From CAYVSP01 sp964453655 (lineage in GTDB: Bacteria; Patescibacteriota; Saccharimonadia; Saccharimonadales; CAYVSP01), in NCBI GenBank assembly GCA_964453655.1, contig CAYVSP010000013.1, forward strand, positions 1 through 24,027: DNA of 24,027 nucleotides, written 5' to 3'. The notes beneath the pieces were generated by a model. That model worked only from the letters and a program-made list of their open reading frames with translations, made no database searches and was not told the origin of the DNA. Every line of letters starts with the position of its first letter. The stretch's first letter is position 1. The translations under genes were made by a program, and so were the position numbers. Below are positions 13,708-20,983 of the stretch, piece after piece.

Positions 13708-14757
13708 ATGCTCTTGCTTAGTTTGTTGCTGATGTTGTTTACGCTGCTGGCTGTTTCTTTAGAAAAGGCCTATTACCGCGTCAGCACTAAAGAGCTCAAG
13801 CGGCGCGCTCGCGAGGGAGATGCCTTTGCGGCTGTGTTATACAAAGCGGTTAGTTACGGCGCTAGCCTTTATTTATTGTTATGGCTATTGATTGGTCTTG
13901 GGGCAGGCGGGTTTTTTGTAGTTATTTCTCGCTCAGCCTCTCCGTGGTTGGCCTTTGCTATGTCGGTCGGGCTGGTGTTATTTGGTTTTGCCTGGATTCC
14001 CAATAGCAGCGCCAGTGCTATCAGCTCGCGCCTCGCCAAGTGGTTAGCGCCATTTTTCGGCTGGTTGCTTAATATCTTGCATCCTGTGCTCAATGGGGTG
14101 GATCGACTTTTAAAACGCATTCAATCACCCCATCTGCATAGCGGGCTGTATCGTAAAGAAGATTTAATAGAGCTGCTTGATCATCAAGCCGCCCAAAATG
14201 ATAATCGTATGACCGAAACCGAGATTGAGATTGCTCGCCGATCGCTTCAATTCGGCGATAAAATTGTGCGCGACATTATGGTGCCGCGCCGGGCGGTCAA
14301 GATCGTCAATGCCAACGATGCCATTGGTCCGATTCTGATTGATGAACTGCACAAAAGCGGCCATTCGCGTTTTCCGGTTTATGATGGTAAAAAAGATAAC
14401 ATTGTCGGCACTCTTTATTTGCGCGATCTAATCGGTCTTAAAGTTGAAGGCAGCATCAAAGACACCATGTATAAAAAAGCTTTCTACGTGCATGAGGAGC
14501 AATCTTTATATGATGTTTTTCAGGCAATTCTCAAAACCCACCATCAGATGTTTGTAGTCGTAAATAACTTTGAAGAATTTGTAGGTGTTATCGGGTTGGA
14601 AGATATTGTAGAGCAAATTATCGGCACGCCTATATTGGATGAATTTGATCATTATGAAGATTTGCGTGCGGTCGCCGCGCGCAGCGCTAAGCAGGAACAT
14701 CAAGAACATGATGAACCAGAAAAAGCTACCCCTGACGAGTCTCAAGTGGTAGAATAG
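13708..14757 (+). CDS. CNNM/CorC-like membrane protein with CBS pair
   Basis: A 349-residue protein. Residues 1-110 hold three or four membrane segments of the DUF21/CNNM type. A linker helix (RKEDLIELLDHQ...RMTETEIEIARRSLQFGDKIVRDIMVPR, quoted in part) leads to two CBS motifs at about 190-310, including HSRFPVYDG, VGTLYLRDLIGL and GVIGLEDIVEQIIG. The C-terminal CorC_HlyC domain of longer relatives is absent; the protein ends in an acidic tail. Members are linked to Mg2+/Co2+ or Na+ transport and sense adenine nucleotides through CBS domains. Its exact substrate is unknown. It is followed by the structured leader of aspS. Confidence 0.86.
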   Translation: MLLLSLLLMLFTLLAVSLEKAYYRVSTKELKRRAREGDAFAAVLYKAVSYGASLYLLLWLLIGLGAGGFFVVISRSASPWLAFAMSVGLVLFGFAWIPNSSASAISSRLAKWLAPFFGWLLNILHPVLNGVDRLLKRIQSPHLHSGLYRKEDLIELLDHQAAQNDNRMTETEIEIARRSLQFGDKIVRDIMVPRRAVKIVNANDAIGPILIDELHKSGHSRFPVYDGKKDNIVGTLYLRDLIGLKVEGSIKDTMYKKAFYVHEEQSLYDVFQAILKTHHQMFVVVNNFEEFVGVIGLEDIVEQIIGTPILDEFDHYEDLRAVAARSAKQEHQEHDEPEKATPDESQVVE

Positions 14758-14773
14758 CCCAAGATGCATACAT

Positions 14774-14852
14774 TTCGAGCTAATAATTTGGATTCGCGGG
14801 CAGTGTCGCTACAAGAGCGGTAGTTGACACTTATGCCCACGACCAGCTCGAA
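14774..14852 (+). promoter_or_regulatory. Nested-stem leader RNA upstream of aspS
   Basis: Four nested stems are visible: TTCGAGCT (14774-14781) with AGCTCGAA (14845-14852), GGGCA (14798-14802) with TGCCC (14834-14838), GTGTC (14803-14807) with GACAC (14826-14830), and CTAC (14809-14812) with GTAG (14820-14823). The 3' arm ends 24 nt before the aspS ATG. No T-run follows, so it is not an intrinsic terminator. It lacks the T-box core motifs and cannot be folded as a tRNA by eye. It could be a regulatory leader of the aspS operon or a 3' structure of the preceding CBS gene. Confidence 0.55.
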
Positions 14853-14875
14853 CTTATATCTAACCGGAGAAACGT

Positions 14876-16198
14876 ATGCGTGTATTAACTAGAGACACTT
14901 CAAAACATATTGGCCAAAAAGTAACTATCCAAGGATGGCTTCATAAAAAGCGTCTGCTTGGCGGCCTAACTTTTATTAATGTCCGCGATCGCAGCGGTCT
15001 GATTCAGGTTGTAGTTGAAGACAAAGACGAGGTTGAAAAATTGCGAGGCCTGCAGATTGGTACAGTCTTGGCAATTGAAGGCACAGCCAAAGACGAGCCG
15101 CGTGCACCGGGAGGGGCGGAACTGCACAATCCTAAAATCGACGTCCAAATTCGCGTGACCGAAGAGTCACCCATTGAGATTGATAAACCACTCAGTCACA
15201 AAAGCGAACACTTAGACACCCTTTTAGATAACCGGCCAATTGCTCTACGCAACACCCGTGAGCAAGCTATTTTTAAAGTCCAGGCCAAAGTGCTGGAAGC
15301 CTTCCGGGAGTTCTTTGCCGAGAATGACTTTACCGAAATGAACAGCCCAAAGCTACTAGCTGAGGCAACTGAAGGCGGCGCTGAAGTTTTCAAGCTGGAT
15401 TACTTTGGTAAAACAGCTACTCTTGCTCAGTCTGCCCAGTTCTATAAGCAAATGATGGTTGGCGTGTTTGAGCGCGTCTTTGAAACCAATCCGACATATA
15501 GGGCTGAACCAAGCGCCACTACGCGGCACATGACCGAATACATCACCATTGATGCCGAGATTGGCTTTATTGAATTTGACGAACTGCTTAACATTGCAGG
15601 CGAGTGCCTTTTGTTTATTCTTCGCAAGGTACAACAAGATTGCAAAACTGAGTTGAAGTTATGGGACGATCCAGAATTTAAAGTGCCGACTAAGGCCGAA
15701 GATATTCCACGCCTGACTATCCATGAGATTCATGAGAAGTTTGTCAAAGCAACTCAAGAAGATCATACCGGCGAAGATGACCTTGCGCCGGCCGAAGAAC
15801 GTTGGATTTGCGAATGGGCCAAAAAAGAGAAGGGCAGCGAGGCCGTATTAGTAGTCGGCTGGCCCAGTGGCAGCAAAACCTTCAAGTTTTATCACCGCAA
15901 GAACGAAGATCATCCAGAAATTGCCGATCGAGCAGACCTACTTTTCCGCGGTGTCGAGATTGCTACTCTGAGTATGCGTGAGCATCGCTTTGACCGTTTA
16001 CTAGGACAACTTAAAGCCCTAGGCGGCGATCCAAAAAATCCCGGTTTTGCACCACTACTCAGTGTTTACAAATACGGTATGCCACCGCACGGAGGCTGGG
16101 GGTGGGGTTTAGAGCGCACGGTCGAGAAAATCCTGAACTTGAGTAGCGTCAAAGAAGCCACCCTCTTCCCGCGCGATATAAATAGGCTGACACCATGA
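14876..16198 (+). CDS. aspS: Aspartyl-tRNA synthetase, archaeal-type (possibly non-discriminating)
   Basis: The 440-residue protein has the short archaeal/eukaryotic architecture without the bacterial GAD insertion. An N-terminal OB-fold anticodon-binding domain (residues 1-100, GWLHKKRLLGGLTFINVRDRSG) is followed by the class II core. Motif 2 is TYRAEPSATTRHMTEY and motif 3 is GGWGWGLERTVEKIL. His23 after GWL matches the His that marks non-discriminating AspRS in Pseudomonas (His31), so it may charge both tRNA-Asp and tRNA-Asn; this is an inference. The ATG has GGAG about 8 nt upstream. It is the first gene of a six-gene operon and overlaps def by 4 bp. Confidence 0.93.
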   Translation: MRVLTRDTSKHIGQKVTIQGWLHKKRLLGGLTFINVRDRSGLIQVVVEDKDEVEKLRGLQIGTVLAIEGTAKDEPRAPGGAELHNPKIDVQIRVTEESPIEIDKPLSHKSEHLDTLLDNRPIALRNTREQAIFKVQAKVLEAFREFFAENDFTEMNSPKLLAEATEGGAEVFKLDYFGKTATLAQSAQFYKQMMVGVFERVFETNPTYRAEPSATTRHMTEYITIDAEIGFIEFDELLNIAGECLLFILRKVQQDCKTELKLWDDPEFKVPTKAEDIPRLTIHEIHEKFVKATQEDHTGEDDLAPAEERWICEWAKKEKGSEAVLVVGWPSGSKTFKFYHRKNEDHPEIADRADLLFRGVEIATLSMREHRFDRLLGQLKALGGDPKNPGFAPLLSVYKYGMPPHGGWGWGLERTVEKILNLSSVKEATLFPRDINRLTP

Positions 16199-16863
16199 CC
16201 GGGCCAAACCTCGACCCTTCCCAGGGTCCAACTTTTAACATTCTCCCACCAAGCGACGAGCGGCTTATGTATCCATCTGAAGCTGTTCCAGTAGAACAAA
16301 TTACTTCACCAGACATACAAGAAATAATTGACACCATGCTAGCCATTAGTCGAGGTGAGCGCAGCACAAATTTAGTGAAGAAATACATGGTTGGACTGGC
16401 CGCTCCGCAGCTTGGCATTATGAAACAAATCGTTATTGTTGATACTGGCTTTCGTTTTGGAGAAAGGCCGGCCGGTGAAGAACAGGTCAGCGATTTGAAT
16501 GCTTTTATAAATCCAGAAATTGTTGAAGCTAGCGAGGAAGCGGAAGAGCTGTTCGAAGGTTGCTACTCAGTAAGCACAGATAGTACGACCATTTTTGGTG
16601 TTTTACCACGGGCAACTCGGGTAAAAGTAGCAGCGTATGATCGCACGGGACAACCAGTTACTGTTGAAGCTGAAGGATTCACTGCACGTATATTCCAGCA
16701 TGAAATTGATCATCTTCATGGTCTACGCTTCTTTCAACGCATGGAGCCGGACAGGCCATTAGACGTTGTTACAGGTGAGGAGTTACAAGCTTATGGCAAG
16801 GAAGGCGGTTGGCACGATTGGCCAAATCATACAACTATAAGTGGCGTTTTGGGCTCTACGTAG
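16195..16863 (+). CDS. def: Peptide deformylase
   Basis: A 222-residue protein with all three deformylase motifs: GLAAPQ (67-72), EGCYS (121-125, Cys metal ligand) and HEIDH (169-173, two His ligands and catalytic Glu). It removes the formyl group from nascent proteins using a bound Fe2+ or Zn2+. It has a longer N-terminus (about 25 residues) than the usual 165-185 residue enzymes and an insertion around 88-100. The start overlaps the aspS stop (ATGA). It is either the housekeeping deformylase or a paralogue belonging to the metabolic operon that follows. Confidence 0.93.
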   Translation: MTGPNLDPSQGPTFNILPPSDERLMYPSEAVPVEQITSPDIQEIIDTMLAISRGERSTNLVKKYMVGLAAPQLGIMKQIVIVDTGFRFGERPAGEEQVSDLNAFINPEIVEASEEAEELFEGCYSVSTDSTTIFGVLPRATRVKVAAYDRTGQPVTVEAEGFTARIFQHEIDHLHGLRFFQRMEPDRPLDVVTGEELQAYGKEGGWHDWPNHTTISGVLGST

Positions 16864-16872
16864 GAAGGCACC

Positions 16873-17385
16873 GTGAACTACAAAGCTTTTGTTAAGAAAT
16901 TTGCTTTTCCCTCAACCTTTCAAGCTCCTACTGAATTAAAGTTTGATGATTTAATTGCAAGACCACTTACGCGAGAAGATCTAAAAGCAGATATAGAAGC
17001 GGTAAACTCAAGCCTTGAGATTATTCGTAAAACAAGAGGAGGTACTTGGCCTGAAAAAGCGGTCACTGAAGAGTTTGACTTTCTTGATCTTGCTTGGCAT
17101 GAGCGTGAATTCAGGGAAAACGATTCATTTGCTTATGTTGTCTACGATAAAGGCGGCAACTATATAGGTTGCTTCTATCTTTATCCCATGGGTCATAGAA
17201 CAGAGCTGAGCGAAGAAATTGTTGATTACGATATGGATGCCAGCTGGTGGGTTACTGCTGATGCACATAAACAAGGTTATTATGAAAAACTCTACACTGC
17301 TTTGCGGGAATGGGTAAGTGAGTTTACAGTTAAAAAGGTTTATTATTCAAACGAGGTAATGCCTAAATTTAACTATGAGCAGTGA
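16873..17385 (+). CDS. GNAT-like acetyltransferase fold protein
   Basis: A 170-residue protein starting at GTG 16873, with AGGAAGG just upstream. The central part follows the GNAT pattern: a beta hairpin SFAYVVYDKGGNYIGCFYLYP, then DASWWVTADAHKQGYYEKLYTALREWV. The acetyl-CoA loop (normally Q/R-x-x-G-x-G/A) reads HKQGYY, so it is divergent, and the last strand is KKVYYSNE. The substrate is unknown. It overlaps the next gene by 11 bp and lies 9 bp after def. Confidence 0.65.
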   Translation: MNYKAFVKKFAFPSTFQAPTELKFDDLIARPLTREDLKADIEAVNSSLEIIRKTRGGTWPEKAVTEEFDFLDLAWHEREFRENDSFAYVVYDKGGNYIGCFYLYPMGHRTELSEEIVDYDMDASWWVTADAHKQGYYEKLYTALREWVSEFTVKKVYYSNEVMPKFNYEQ

Positions 17386-18139
17386 AGTACCTGACGGAAG
17401 TCCCGAAGCAATTGTTAGCCAAAATGGCGAAACGATAGCACTTCGTTTTGAAGTCGGTAGCTTATTAGAACAGAAACTTGGGCCGGATTGGCAGATACAA
17501 TTCGAACATTTAATGGAATCTGAAGGTAAAGTAAGCCCTCATACTGCTGAAGATCCTACCTGCAGAGAGGACAGCCCAACGGATTCGTTTTATCTTGTAA
17601 AACTTGATGGGCAGCAAGTAGTGCAGGCCATGCCGCCCTTTTGGGATCTCTATAAGGGGACTTTTAGAGACATGATGCAAAAAGCTTTACCGGCCAACAG
17701 CGAACAGATGAGAACTTATGAGGAAGAAAACGCTCGCGATTGCCTTGAAGTATATTCTCAATTACCACCCCCTGATGATGCCGCAAACCGAAGTACCACT
17801 AAACATTATCGTTTGGATGCACATGTAGATCAACGTTACAGCGCCATACTTGTCATACGGGCTCCTCATTCTTTAACAAGTGGCAGATTAGTTATTTCTA
17901 ACAACCCCGATGCAGTTGGCACTGACGCAATCAATAAGGATGCAACTTTTGTACGGCATAAAGACGGGACTCTTATTTGTTTTCCATTAGGAAGACAGTT
18001 ACCGCACTATACGGAACCTATCCAAAAGGGCGATGTACGCATGGTGGTTAGCATAAACTACCCAACTGAAGGCGAAACACCAGAAGACACCGCCAGAATC
18101 GCGCAACATAATCACGGTAATGGAGTAGGGGAAGAATGA
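17375..18139 (+). CDS. 2-oxoglutarate/Fe(II)-dependent oxygenase
   Basis: A 254-residue protein. The last 110 residues form a double-stranded beta-helix with the full iron and 2-oxoglutarate triad: His150-x-Asp152 in YRLDAHVDQRYSAILVI, distal His211 in RQLPHYTEP, and Arg222 eleven residues later in DVRMVVSINYP. The spacing is typical of the 2OG-Fe(II) oxygenase superfamily. The N-terminal 140 residues are not recognised (FYLVKLDGQQVVQAMPPFW). These enzymes usually hydroxylate or desaturate an amino acid, peptide or small molecule using O2. Its start lies inside the end of the GNAT gene without a clear ribosome site, so translation is probably coupled. A strict O2-using enzyme is unusual for a very reduced genome. 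Confidence 0.78.
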   Translation: MSSEVPDGSPEAIVSQNGETIALRFEVGSLLEQKLGPDWQIQFEHLMESEGKVSPHTAEDPTCREDSPTDSFYLVKLDGQQVVQAMPPFWDLYKGTFRDMMQKALPANSEQMRTYEEENARDCLEVYSQLPPPDDAANRSTTKHYRLDAHVDQRYSAILVIRAPHSLTSGRLVISNNPDAVGTDAINKDATFVRHKDGTLICFPLGRQLPHYTEPIQKGDVRMVVSINYPTEGETPEDTARIAQHNHGNGVGEE

Positions 18140-19128
18140 AGTTAAAAATTCCAGAACTTAAATCTAAAATCTATGGGTATTTGTTAAACAGTGGCTTTAG
18201 CGAAAAAGATGCAGAGACACTTACCGGGCTAGTTATTGATCAGGAATTGGTTGGGAATCAATTTAGCGCTGTTGGCGAATTACCTGGCAAACACTCCCGA
18301 TTAAGTGGGAACACAAACTCAAAAGAGGAAACTGTTGTTACAAAAGCTGCAGTGAAACTTATAAAAGGCAACGGTCGTTCAGCCCCACTGATTACAGCTG
18401 ACTATCTAGATGAACTTGTAGAAAGTGCTAAGAAGCAGGGAATATATGCATTAGGAATATATGACAGCACTTACAATGACTTCTTTGACGTATTTTGCCG
18501 ACGAATAGCTGCAAAGGACTGCATTGCAATTATTGTTGTAAACGGAGGCCCCCAAGGAGTTACACCATTTGGTGGCAAAAAAGATATTACCGGAACAAAT
18601 CCATTGGCTTACGGCATACCGACTACTAAATATCCAATTGTATTTGATGCTGCTACCGCAATGCACGCATATGGTCTCATCAAGCAAGCCAAAGAAAACG
18701 GCGAAAAATTACCTGATAATGCATATGTCGATAAGCAAGGCAATATAACTACAGACCCAGAGATTGCCCACGCTGTATTACCCTTCGGTGGTTTTAAGGG
18801 CTTCGCAGTTAATTTACTTATTGATGTACTAAGCGGCTGTCTAGTTCGAGGTAAAAGTGGCCTGGATATGCCTCTAGAGGCAGAACGCTACATTGGTACA
18901 TTTATTATAGTTATAGATCCTGCAGCTTTTGGTGATATTTCAGAATTCAAAAAATCAACTACGAAGCTTGTAGAAGATATTCTTGCAGTCGAACCAATTG
19001 ATGCGAAGGAGCCAGTTCGAGTGCCTGGTTTAAGAGGGGCAGAAAGGCGTAACAAGTTGGAAGCCGAGGGGAATATTGAAATTGAGGATTCTGATTGGAA
19101 AAAATTTAGTGATGCAATTGGAAGTTAA
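18136..19128 (+). CDS. Ldh_2 family (malate/L-lactate dehydrogenase-like) oxidoreductase, divergent
   Basis: A 330-residue protein of normal family length. The coenzyme-binding core is clear: PFGGKKDITGTNPLAYGIPT (144-163), VFDAATAMHAYGLIKQAKENG and VLPFGGFKGFAVNLLIDVL (214-232). Relatives reduce 2-keto acids or cyclic imines with NAD(P)H (malate, ureidoglycolate, diketogulonate, piperideine-carboxylate). The usual N-terminal motif with SHG reads GNQFSAVGEL, so the conserved His is Ala45 here, and the usual NSxHFG motif reads DSTYNDFF, so a second conserved His is also gone. The reaction may therefore differ or be lost. ATG 18136 overlaps the upstream stop and has GGGGA before it. Confidence 0.82.
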   Translation: MKLKIPELKSKIYGYLLNSGFSEKDAETLTGLVIDQELVGNQFSAVGELPGKHSRLSGNTNSKEETVVTKAAVKLIKGNGRSAPLITADYLDELVESAKKQGIYALGIYDSTYNDFFDVFCRRIAAKDCIAIIVVNGGPQGVTPFGGKKDITGTNPLAYGIPTTKYPIVFDAATAMHAYGLIKQAKENGEKLPDNAYVDKQGNITTDPEIAHAVLPFGGFKGFAVNLLIDVLSGCLVRGKSGLDMPLEAERYIGTFIIVIDPAAFGDISEFKKSTTKLVEDILAVEPIDAKEPVRVPGLRGAERRNKLEAEGNIEIEDSDWKKFSDAIGS

Positions 19129-19131
19129 CAA

Positions 19132-20505
19132 ATGGCTAAAATAGCTTCTATAAACCCATCAAATTACCAAAAAATTGGTGAAGTTGAAGTTTCTACTACA
19201 GTGGAAGTTGCAAGTAAAGTCAAATCTGCTCACGAAGCTCAAAAAACTTGGCAAGAATTAGGTCTGGCGGACAGGATCGCTTTACTGAAGAAAGCTTTTG
19301 CTGAATTTGCGAAACGTAAAGAAGAATTTGCGCTTTTGCAGTCAAAAGAAATGGGCATGCCTCTTACTGATACTCTTCAAGATATTGATGACAGTATAGG
19401 ATATGCAAACTGGTATTTTGATAACGCTGCGAAATATCTAAACCCCGAGACTACCTACGAGAGCAATAAAGAAATTCATCAGGTTTTTTATGAACCGATT
19501 GGTGTGGCGGCAGTCATTGTGCCGTGGAACTTCCCGTTTGCTAACTTTGTTTGGGGAGCATTGCAGAGCTTGATTGCCGGTAATACGGTTGTCTTCAAAC
19601 ATTCAGAAGAGGTGCCACTTTGTGGAAAGCTTCTAGAGGATGTATTGAGTAAATATTTGCCTGAGGGCGTCTTTAACGAGGTGTACGGCGACGGAGAAGT
19701 AGGGAAACAACTTGTCGCTCAAGACATTGATATGATTGCGTTCACTGGCAGTACTAAAACCGGCAAATTTTTATATGAAACAGCTGGCAAGAAATTTATA
19801 AAAGCAGTTATGGAGCTTGGCGGCTCAGCACCCGGTTTAATTTTTGAAGACGCCGACATCAATCTGGCTGTCAGTAACACCTGTGATTTGCGCTTGCTTA
19901 ATGCTGGGCAATGCTGCGATGGGCTCAAGCGGCTTATTGTGCACCATGATGTTGTTGATCAAGTGATTGAAAAGTTAAAAACCACCTTTGCGGCTAAAAA
20001 AGTCGGAAATGCTGAAAACAAAAATACGCAAGTAGGGCCACTAGTTGCTAAAAGACAGCTAGAGCTCTTAGTTGCTCAAGTTGAAGATGCCATAGCAAAG
20101 GGCGCAAAAGTTGTGTGTGGAGGTAAATCACTAGAAAAAGAAATGGGCGGTGCTTTCTTTGAACCAACCATTTTGACTGGTATTACAAAAGAAATGCGGG
20201 TCTGGAATGAAGAAGTCTTTGGTCCAGTGCTGCCGGTGATTGCATTTAAGGATGAAGCGCAAGCTATTCGCATGGCCAATGATACAAACTATGGATTGGG
20301 TGCTTATGTATTCACAAAAGATAAAGATCGAGCCAAACGAGTAGCTGAGGCTATAAAGTCAGGCATGGTCGGCATAAACGGCACAAATTACATTATGCCG
20401 TTTGATCCATTTGGCGGCTACAAAAACTCTGGCTTTGGTCGTGAACATGGCAAATATGGCTTTCACGAAGTAACTCAAATAAAAGTTATTGCTAGAGAAA
20501 AATAA
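19132..20505 (+). CDS. NAD(P)-dependent aldehyde dehydrogenase (succinate-semialdehyde type)
   Basis: A 457-residue member of the aldehyde dehydrogenase superfamily, of the shorter SSADH-like length. Catalytic features are intact: PWNFP (131-135, Asn133), FKHSE with the coenzyme Lys156, FTGSTKTGK, Glu228 in MELGGSAPG, the catalytic Cys262 in NAGQCCDGLKR, and EEVFGPVLPV near the C-terminus. It oxidises an aldehyde to an acid. The substrate is unknown; Gln-Cys-Cys-Asp around the nucleophile is uncommon compared with GQxCxA. It is the last gene of the aspS operon, 3 bp after the Ldh_2 gene. No terminator follows. Confidence 0.92.
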   Translation: MAKIASINPSNYQKIGEVEVSTTVEVASKVKSAHEAQKTWQELGLADRIALLKKAFAEFAKRKEEFALLQSKEMGMPLTDTLQDIDDSIGYANWYFDNAAKYLNPETTYESNKEIHQVFYEPIGVAAVIVPWNFPFANFVWGALQSLIAGNTVVFKHSEEVPLCGKLLEDVLSKYLPEGVFNEVYGDGEVGKQLVAQDIDMIAFTGSTKTGKFLYETAGKKFIKAVMELGGSAPGLIFEDADINLAVSNTCDLRLLNAGQCCDGLKRLIVHHDVVDQVIEKLKTTFAAKKVGNAENKNTQVGPLVAKRQLELLVAQVEDAIAKGAKVVCGGKSLEKEMGGAFFEPTILTGITKEMRVWNEEVFGPVLPVIAFKDEAQAIRMANDTNYGLGAYVFTKDKDRAKRVAEAIKSGMVGINGTNYIMPFDPFGGYKNSGFGREHGKYGFHEVTQIKVIAREK

Positions 20506-20512
20506 ACGACTC

Positions 20513-20541
20513 TTGCGTTAATTATGTATATCTTGTATAAT
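20513..20541 (+). promoter_or_regulatory. Sigma-70-type promoter
   Basis: TTGCGT (20513-20518) and a perfect TATAAT (20536-20541) are separated by 17 bp. Transcription would start near 20548, giving a leader of about 16 nt that contains AAGGA before ATG 20564. Confidence 0.7.
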
Positions 20542-20563
20542 ATTGACATAATTAAGGATAATT

Positions 20564-20938
20564 ATGGTTCGTAGAATTAATCCAGACCACAGTAGAGTAA
20601 TGCACGAACAGGTTGCGCAGCTCGAGCAACAGTTTTTTGTACCTCCACCCGAAGGTATTGAAGCTATTGCGCCAACCGACCCAACAAGCGTGCTTGGTCA
20701 ATTGCCTGATGACGAAACTCGGATCTGGGTATTAGCAAGTCTGGCCAAACGTGGCGCTGTAGATATGACAGAAGTAAACGCGCCAGGTATTAGTGATCAA
20801 TTTGATGAGGTGGAAGCATCAACTATTGCTACTGATGTTGCACGCTACACTCAATCAAGTAGGATTGAAAGACTTGCAATGCGCTTAGTTGTTCCCTCAG
20901 TTCGTAGAGCCATACGACACGGCGCAATTACCAAGTAG
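20564..20938 (+). CDS. Unrecognised small protein (124 residues)
   Basis: It has a strong promoter, a ribosome site (AAGGA, about 7 nt before the ATG) and a continuous frame, so it is likely real. The product is soluble, with an acidic middle and a basic C-terminal helix (RIERLAMRLVVPSVRRAIRH). No domain is recognised; the Pro-rich part VPPPEGIEAIAPTDP precedes a helical half. It lies alone between the aldehyde dehydrogenase and the DrrAB-type exporter. Confidence 0.6.
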   Translation: MVRRINPDHSRVMHEQVAQLEQQFFVPPPEGIEAIAPTDPTSVLGQLPDDETRIWVLASLAKRGAVDMTEVNAPGISDQFDEVEASTIATDVARYTQSSRIERLAMRLVVPSVRRAIRHGAITK

Positions 20939-20946
20939 ATTAATAC

Positions 20947-20975
20947 TTGACGTGTTAAGTATCCGCGTGTAAAGT
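20947..20975 (+). promoter_or_regulatory. Candidate promoter of the DrrAB-like exporter
   Basis: TTGACG (20947-20952), a 17-bp spacer and TAAAGT (20970-20975). The predicted start is only about 2 nt before ATG 20984, another nearly leaderless case. Confidence 0.45.
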
Positions 20976-20983
20976 GGAATAAT

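Noticed and set aside
14774..14852. tRNA or T-box interpretation of the aspS leader
   Set aside because: The stems are nested, not cloverleaf, and the T-box sequence and antiterminator motifs are absent.
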